A DNA stretch of 64,000 nt from Antedon mediterranea (taxonomy: Eukaryota > Echinodermata > Crinoidea > Comatulida > Antedonidae): positions 16,717,001 to 16,781,000 of the forward strand of contig NC_092680.1 in the NCBI RefSeq assembly GCF_964355755.1. The letters run 5' to 3'. Under the pieces are notes generated by a model, which worked only from the letters and a program-made list of their open reading frames with translations, did not search any database and was not told the DNA's origin. The translations under genes were made by a program, and so were the position numbers. Of the stretch, positions 58,501-64,000 are shown in pieces. The stretch's first letter is position 1; each line of letters starts with the position of its first letter.

Positions 58501-61105
58501 GTATTGATTTACGTTGATCTGTATTGACTCTTATTGATTTGCAGTAATTTGTATTGATTTACGTTGATCTGTATTGACTCTTATTGATTTGCAGTAATTT
58601 GTATTGATTTACGTTGATCTGTATTGACTCTTATTGATTTGTAGTAATTTGTATTGATTTACGTTGATCTGTATTGACTCTTATTGATTTGTAGTAATTT
58701 GTATTGATTTACGTTGATCTGTATTGACTCTTATTGATTTGTAGTAATTTGTATTGATTTACGTTGATCTGTATTGACTCTTATTGATTTGCAGTAATTT
58801 GTATTGATTTACGTTGATCTGTATTGACTCTTATTGATTTGCAGTAATTTGTATTGATTTACGTTGATCTGTATTGACTCTTATTGATTTGTAGTAATTT
58901 GTATTGATTTACGTTGATCTGTATTGACTCTTATTGATTTGCAGTAATTTGTATTGATTTACGTTGATCTGTATTGACTCTTATTGATTTGTAGTAATTT
59001 GTATTGATTTACGTTGATCTGTATTGACTCTTATTGATTTGCAGTAATTTGTATTGATTTACGTTGATCTGTATTGACTCTTATTGATTTGTAGTAATTT
59101 GTATTGATTTACGTTGATCTGTATTGACTCTTATTGATTTGCAGTAATTTGTTTTAATTTGTATTGACTTGTACTGTTAATAACCAAAAATTCTCTAAAA
59201 ACCTGGAACTATTCAAAATGCATCTGCTTGTCAAATATATCTGGTTTTGGAGAGACAGTAGATACGTACCTACAATATTGTAATTAAGCGACTCCCTTTC
59301 TTTAAATACAGTGTCCAATGGGATCTTTCCGATCTCTGATCTCATCGTTGTTTGAGCCAATTGGGTGACGGCATACTCTGGATCTTCTACACCATAACTA
59401 GCCTGCATTGAAATTCAAATACAAGATTGGAATATATGTAAAAGTCCTTTAACGACTCACACAAAAGCTAACTAAGCCACCTTGCCCAAAGATAACAACA
59501 AGGTACTGTGCAGTACACTAGAAAAACATCTCAGTGACACATTATACATTTTTATTTTATAAGCAACACAATATTCTTATAAACAATAAAATATTTTTAA
59601 TAATTCTGATATACTGTATGATAATAAAGGAATTAGTATTTGTTTATATATAAATATATAGGAACCAAAAATGGTACCAATCGATTTATCAATCAATTTA
59701 AACGTTGATGTTTTTTGTACATTCTTATATCTAATAACATACTTACATTATAAGGATCAATCACTCGTAGATATAGGACACCATCAATATGTATAGTCAC
59801 ATTATCTACAGGTAGTAAAGCAATATATGTCTAATTTTGTGCTAAATTATATAGAATCAAGTATAAAAAACATATTTGTTGTGATTGAAAATAAATAATA
59901 ATTAAGAAATTGTTTAGACAATACTATTATTAGTATGACACTATCTAATTATCTCAATTTCCTTAACCTCTGTTTACACTATCAACTCAAATGTGGTAGT
60001 GATATTACATCATCACGTCATATGGGCACATCACATAAAGTTTGATAGTGTAGACATAGCTTTACTGTACCTATTGTTATAGCACTTTGTTCAGGAATTG
60101 GAATTGCAATTTCTTTTAGGCTTTGAACATATTTTACTCGATCAAGCACTGGTATAAGGAAATTAAGGCCCTGTAAAAATTAAAAACACTTTTTAGATCA
60201 TCAGAGTAAAACAAAAAATTATTTGTACTGTAAGTGACTTGTCAATTGTATGACCCACTATATGACCCCTGGGAGGTGGGGGATCATGGATGCGTCATTT
60301 ACAAATACGGGGTGCGTCAAAAACCTAGATGGTACTGTACGGCACATCAATGAATAATGGTGTGTCAGTATCCCTCACTTTACCACCCACCATATCATGA
60401 ACAACATGGTCACAATGCATCATGGTCACCAAAAAGTAAGTCACTTTTTAAACAGGGGTGCTTCATGGTATTCATAAGGTATGAACGGCGCACCTCTCCC
60501 AGGGTCGTATAGTGGGTCTTAGTGTTTGGATTTAATTTATCAATTTATAAATACTTAGCACACTTTCTTACTGGTTGCAGCACTCTTTGGAAACGTCCCA
60601 TTCGTTCAACAATCCAGGCTTCCTGTTGTGGGACAAACATTACAACAGTATTCATTGGTAGACCAGATGAATGCCTACACTGAACCGTTGCTGTCGACGC
60701 TCTTGGCAGAAGCCTCTGTAAAAAAAAAGAGCCAAGCAAGGCTAAATTAGAATTTTGTAATTGAAAAAAATTAGTATATATTTTAGGCATGGAGCTACTA
60801 ATTTTATAGCTCCATGTTTTAGGCATACAACAAAACAAAAGTTACAGTAATTGAATACGATGACAAAATGTCAAGGAGGGACGAATTGACTATAGCCTAA
60901 CCAAGCCTGCAAATAGTTGTTTTCCGCGGAGACCTGAATGAATTTAAATGCATGCCGTTTTAAGCCAGGCCTAGCCAGTTGGTAAGTATGTAGGGAGTAT
61001 ACTATCACATAAATAGCATTTAAGATTGCATTATTGGCTATTTTCTATAACCATAATTTCAATACAAACCTGGGCTAAACGAATTCCTTGGGCACTCCTT
61101 AGCAT
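55501..61105 (-). CDS. STOML2: Stomatin-like protein 2, mitochondrial, nine exons, complete
   Basis: Exons: 61105-61070, 60715-60572, 60170-60071, 59805-59747, 59402-59270, 57572-57420, 57323-57145, 56505-56377 and 55674-55501. They give 368 aa (human 356) with consistent phases and GT-AG borders. The Arg-rich start (MLRSAQGIRLAQRLLPRAST) fits a mitochondrial presequence. The SPFH domain follows: VPQQEAWIVERMGRFQRVLQ, GLNFLIPVLDRVKYVQSLKE, ASYGVEDPEYAVTQLAQTTM and WGIRCLRYEIKDIDVPSKVK. An Ala/Glu/Lys-rich coiled coil comes after (about 195-265), then a conserved AEQYVSAFGNLAKETNT and a variable acidic tail. SLP-2 binds cardiolipin and prohibitins and organises inner-membrane microdomains. Intron 5 carries a 50-bp minisatellite. 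DNAAF4 diverges from its promoter. Confidence 0.97.
57590..59165. repeat. 50-bp minisatellite with 10-bp sub-period, STOML2 intron 5
   Basis: The unit is five decamers of the form NNATTGATTT: GTATTGACTC, TTATTGATTT, GTAGTAATTT, GTATTGATTT, ACGTTGATCT. From about 58225 to 59150 some 18 units are nearly identical, differing mainly by GTAG or GCAG in the third decamer. Left of that (57590-58220) the decamers are the same but the 50-bp order is broken. It fills almost the whole intron between exons 5 and 6. Confidence 0.97.
59968..60064. mobile_element. MITE (TCTACACTATCAAAC family), STOML2 intron 3
   Basis: CCTCTGTTTACACTATCAAC at the left, GTTTGATAGTGTAGACATAGC then TTTA at the right. It is the shortest copy in the window and ends 7 bases before the donor side of exon 3 (60071). 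Confidence 0.82.
60228..60520. mobile_element. MITE (TGCACTTGTCAATTG family), STOML2 intron 2
   Basis: Left end ACTTGTCAATTGTATGACCC then ACTATATGACC; right end GGGTCGTATAGTGGGTCTTA. The interior matches the copy at 40114-40310 (CATGGATGCGTCATTTACAA) with extra sequence. Confidence 0.75.
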
Positions 61106-61401
61106 TTTGTTAAATATTATATTAAAATATGATGTAATATTCTTGATCTACTGATTGTTTCTTTCTTAAAACGGCATGAGAGTTTTGATTATTTGCACGT
61201 TTACTTCCGTGCGAATAACTTCCATCAAGTAGGAAAATTGTAATATCGAATTTGTTTTATTTATCCGAAGCCGTATAAATAGCCAAAACTACACGAGCAA
61301 GTACGCCATCTAGAGGCAAGAGAGTGCTTAACGATCGTAAACAAAATAAGAAGAAGCTGAAGAAGATTAATTCTTGTCTCTGTTTTAAAATTGTAAATAA
61401 A
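61106..61401. promoter_or_regulatory. Bidirectional promoter interval between STOML2 and DNAAF4
   Basis: The two start codons are 297 bp apart on opposite strands, so both promoters and 5' UTRs must fit in these 296 bases unless untranslated exons exist. No TATA box is placed well for either gene. The middle (61175-61320) has the few CpG steps. Confidence 0.65.
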
Positions 61402-63996
61402 ATGCCAATTGCCGTAAAGGATTATGTGTGGGATGAAACTGAAGTTTCCATTCATATTACAATTCCTTTAAAAGGTGTTAAATCTAGTAAAGCTGACATT
61501 TTTTTAACAGATGATTACTTGAAGGTACGGACCTAAAAATCTAATTCACTGACTGTTCGAAGAAAGTGAACCTCTCCTCTCTCCGCGGATCGTCCTGCGC
61601 TATGGCTAGGCCTAAGCCTAGACTGGATATAACATTTTAAAAACTAAATACAGTTCAGGTCATACGTTTCATTGATTTTAGACAGACTTGACAGCGACGC
61701 ATTTCATTTGTGATCAAATTCAGATGATTGATAAAATAAAAAACAGGCCTCATTCATAATAAAAATTTAAAAATGATGAATAGAATAGGCCTAGCTAGGC
61801 CTAGGCCTAGCCTAGCTAGAGCCTAACAATTTATGTAAAATATTGATTTATTCTCTTTGTTGTATTACCACATTTGACCCAAAAAGGGGAAACAATTTTA
61901 AATATCAACAAATTACTAATAATAATAATAATATTGTAAATCACTAATTGATTATAAATCTTTTCTTTTTTTTAGGTTAACTATCCTCCATACCTGTTTG
62001 AAGTCTTGTTATTCAAGCCAGTAGATGACAATAAAGGCACAGCACAAATTGGGGAAGGAACCATCGTCTTCAACCTTGTCAAACAACAACCTGGAATATG
62101 GACACGGCTTACATCTCTTGAATCTGGTAAAATTGTTTGTTTAGTAAATTTAATATCTTCAATAATATTTATTGTAAAATATTATATGCTCATTATAAAT
62201 ATCATCTTTTTTACCATATCTTTGCCTCTAGGCTTTGTTCCCACTAGTATGTATGACAAATGACAGTTTTATTTACCCATCACTTGTGATTGATCAACTT
62301 ACATCCTTGCATTGTGTCTTAGTGGAAACTACTACTACTACTACTGGTCCGTTAATTTTAAATGTATGCTATACAAATTCTGATTCTTATCTCTATACAA
62401 TTATAAGTTTTGAATAGTTTTATTTTAATTTCAATTTTGTTTTCAGGTGATAAAGAGTTGATGAAAAGCAAGCGGCAGCTAGCAGTGGAAGCAGCTCATA
62501 AGAAAGCTGAAGAAGAAAAGAAAATGGCAGCCATCAAAAAAAGAGAGGCTGATAAATATGCTCTTAAAGAGCAAATGAGGGTGGGTATATCTGAACTTTC
62601 TGCTATGAGAAGTCTCTCTATTTCCATTGAAATTTATAGCCTGCCTTGTGGATGTTGAGTATAATTTTACTGTTTTATCATACTAATACGACAGTAAGAG
62701 CTCTCCAAACGAGTTTATATCCAATACCAATTAGAACATGAAACCACTAGTTAAATAAGGACATATACCATATTTATTTGAATAAACTCAAATAAATGAG
62801 AACTGCCAACCACATTTTATTATAACACATTTCTATTTGTATTAGAATTCTTTGACTTGGATATGATCTACATTGATCAATCATTTTACTATTATACCAC
62901 AAAAAAAAAAATAAACACCTCCTCAAATAAATGCCTCCCTCGATTAAATATAGTATGCGTATCAATAACTGCAGAATATTCTCAGTTTGAATCTTAAGTG
63001 AGAAAATTGTTCACTCTTTCAGATTTATCAACCAAATACAACCATTAAATATCCCCAAATACATTTTACTCTAATTCGTCCATTGTTTGAAAGAATTATT
63101 TGATAACATTTACAAATATTAATACAGCTTGATGAAGAGGAACGAAAAAGAATTGAAGAAACAAAGGAAGCAGAAAGAAGAAAGGCAACTGAAGAGATTG
63201 AACATTGGAAAGAACATGAAGTACAAGAAAGTGTAACAACAGATAAACAGAAGGAAGAAAATAATGGGAATATGTTTCATAAAGGTTGGTGTACCACTGC
63301 CACAAATCAAATCAAGTATCTTTATTTATCAAAAAATACATATAATATACAATATGAATGATATAAACAATTAATAATACTTTACACCATTTAACTCAAA
63401 AATTCCAGAAATATTTTATTTCAACAATAATTTAAGAGGGTGGTCCATCCAGCCAAAGCTGATCATTGGGGACCCTAATTTGGTAAACAATTAATAATAC
63501 TTGACACCATTTAACACAGAAATTGCAGAAATTTTTCTGTTTCTGCAGAATGTTTTATTTCAACAGTAATTTAAGACGGTGGTCCATCCAGCCAAAGCTG
63601 ATCATTAGGGATCCTCACAAAAATACAATTTGACTTTAACATACCAACAAATAAAAATTTAAAATTAATAGAATTTATATAAAAAAATAATAATTCTAAT
63701 TAAAAGGAAAATCAATTGAAACAATAATTAAATAATAGAATAGAGGGCATGGATGAGGCTCTTGCCGCAGTCAACTGTGCAGCATCAAATTAATTGTTTT
63801 CTGGTATTGGCATCTAATTGTTTTTAACGTCGACTTTGCCAGTAAAAAACTAATTACTATTATGCTTTGGTGACGTTCATTTTGCATATTATTGTTGTTA
63901 TTATTTGGTAAAGAATTACAAAAACATAATGTCTACCAATAATCATAAATGCTTTTACAGATGGGACAGTTGCTATAGCAGCGCCAAGGCAGGGTG
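61402..63996 (+). CDS. DNAAF4: Dynein axonemal assembly factor 4 (DYX1C1), N-terminal exons, cut by window end
   Basis: Exons: 61402-61524, 61976-62126, 62447-62580, 63128-63284 and 63961-63996 (donor GTAA at the last bases). They encode about 200 residues with consistent phases. The N-terminus is a p23/CS domain (about 1-90: MPIAVKDYVWDETEVSIHIT, IPLKGV, DIFLTDDYLKVNYPPYLFEV), followed by a long charged helix (LDEEERKRIEETKEAERRKA, then EIEHWKEHE). This matches vertebrate DYX1C1, whose C-terminal TPR repeats would lie past the window. The protein is a cytosolic HSP90 co-chaperone needed to preassemble outer and inner dynein arms of motile cilia. The start follows an in-frame stop in the 5' UTR. 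Confidence 0.96.
62228..62332. mobile_element. Diverged MITE (ACGTCCTTGCG family), DNAAF4 intron 2
   Basis: TAGGCTTTGTTCCCACTAGT at the left, CACTTGTGATTGATCAACTT and ACATCCTTGCATTGTGTCTTAGTGGAAAC at the right. It matches both ends of the intact element at 21011-21189. Confidence 0.7.
63300..63625. repeat. LINE/SINE 3' tail with tandem duplication, DNAAF4 intron 4
   Basis: AAATCAAATCAAGTATCTTT at 63304 looks like a reversed retroposon tail. A segment of about 120 bp (TAAACAATTAATAATACTT to GCCAAAGCTGATCATT) occurs twice, at about 63363-63468 and 63484-63606, the second with a short extra piece (TTTCTGTTTCTGCAGAATG). Confidence 0.75.
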
Positions 63997-64000
63997 GTAA

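Noticed and set aside
1-64000. tRNA and rRNA genes
   Set aside because: I looked for A- and B-box pairs and for conserved rRNA stretches and found none that fold convincingly; a covariance-model search would be decisive.

Overview
This window reads as nuclear DNA of an AT-rich, intron-bearing animal, most likely a deuterostome invertebrate and plausibly an echinoderm. The genes have GT-AG introns and metazoan families: a SKI-family corepressor, CENP-H, FKRP, an alpha-2,8-sialyltransferase, STOML2 and DNAAF4. The intergenic DNA is full of short palindromic runs such as TAGGCCTAGGCC. The taxon is inferred from this alone. All exon models were built by hand from splice sites, reading phase and protein similarity.

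Layout: 1-4335 is a satellite of two hairpin units (A about 95 bp, B about 95 bp), with a related 181-bp repeat in the middle. 4336-6512 is a Helitron on the minus strand with a second, tandem 5' end. 6589-12874 (minus) is a four-exon SKOR/Fussel-like gene. 12875-21000 has no gene, only MITE remnants, hairpin units and a LINE fragment. 21226-26719 (minus) is a six-exon CENPH gene whose intron 5 holds a 27-bp minisatellite. 26912-28347 is a second Helitron. 28401-37157 holds two copies of a long inverted-repeat element (R1, R2) on either side of a single-exon FKRP gene; R2 carries a LINE, which carries a hAT-like element. 39755-45616 (plus) is a six-exon four-pass membrane protein that I do not recognise, with a third Helitron in intron 2 and a 24-bp minisatellite in intron 4. 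46587-50774 (minus) is an ST8SIA1/5-like sialyltransferase lacking its first exon(s). 55501-61105 (minus) is the complete nine-exon STOML2 with a 50-bp minisatellite in intron 5. Head-to-head with it, 297 bp between the two ATGs, DNAAF4 starts at 61402 and runs off the window end.

The genes do not form one pathway: TGF-beta/neuronal transcription, kinetochore, dystroglycan glycosylation, sialylation, mitochondrial membrane and ciliary dynein assembly. The most notable content is the mobile and repetitive DNA: Helitrons with exact termini, nested insertions that can be put in order, TAA/TTA-flanked MITE families (one beside a splice donor), a 36-bp perfect palindrome between 7-bp direct repeats, and an FKRP gene whose stop codon lies at a repeat boundary.
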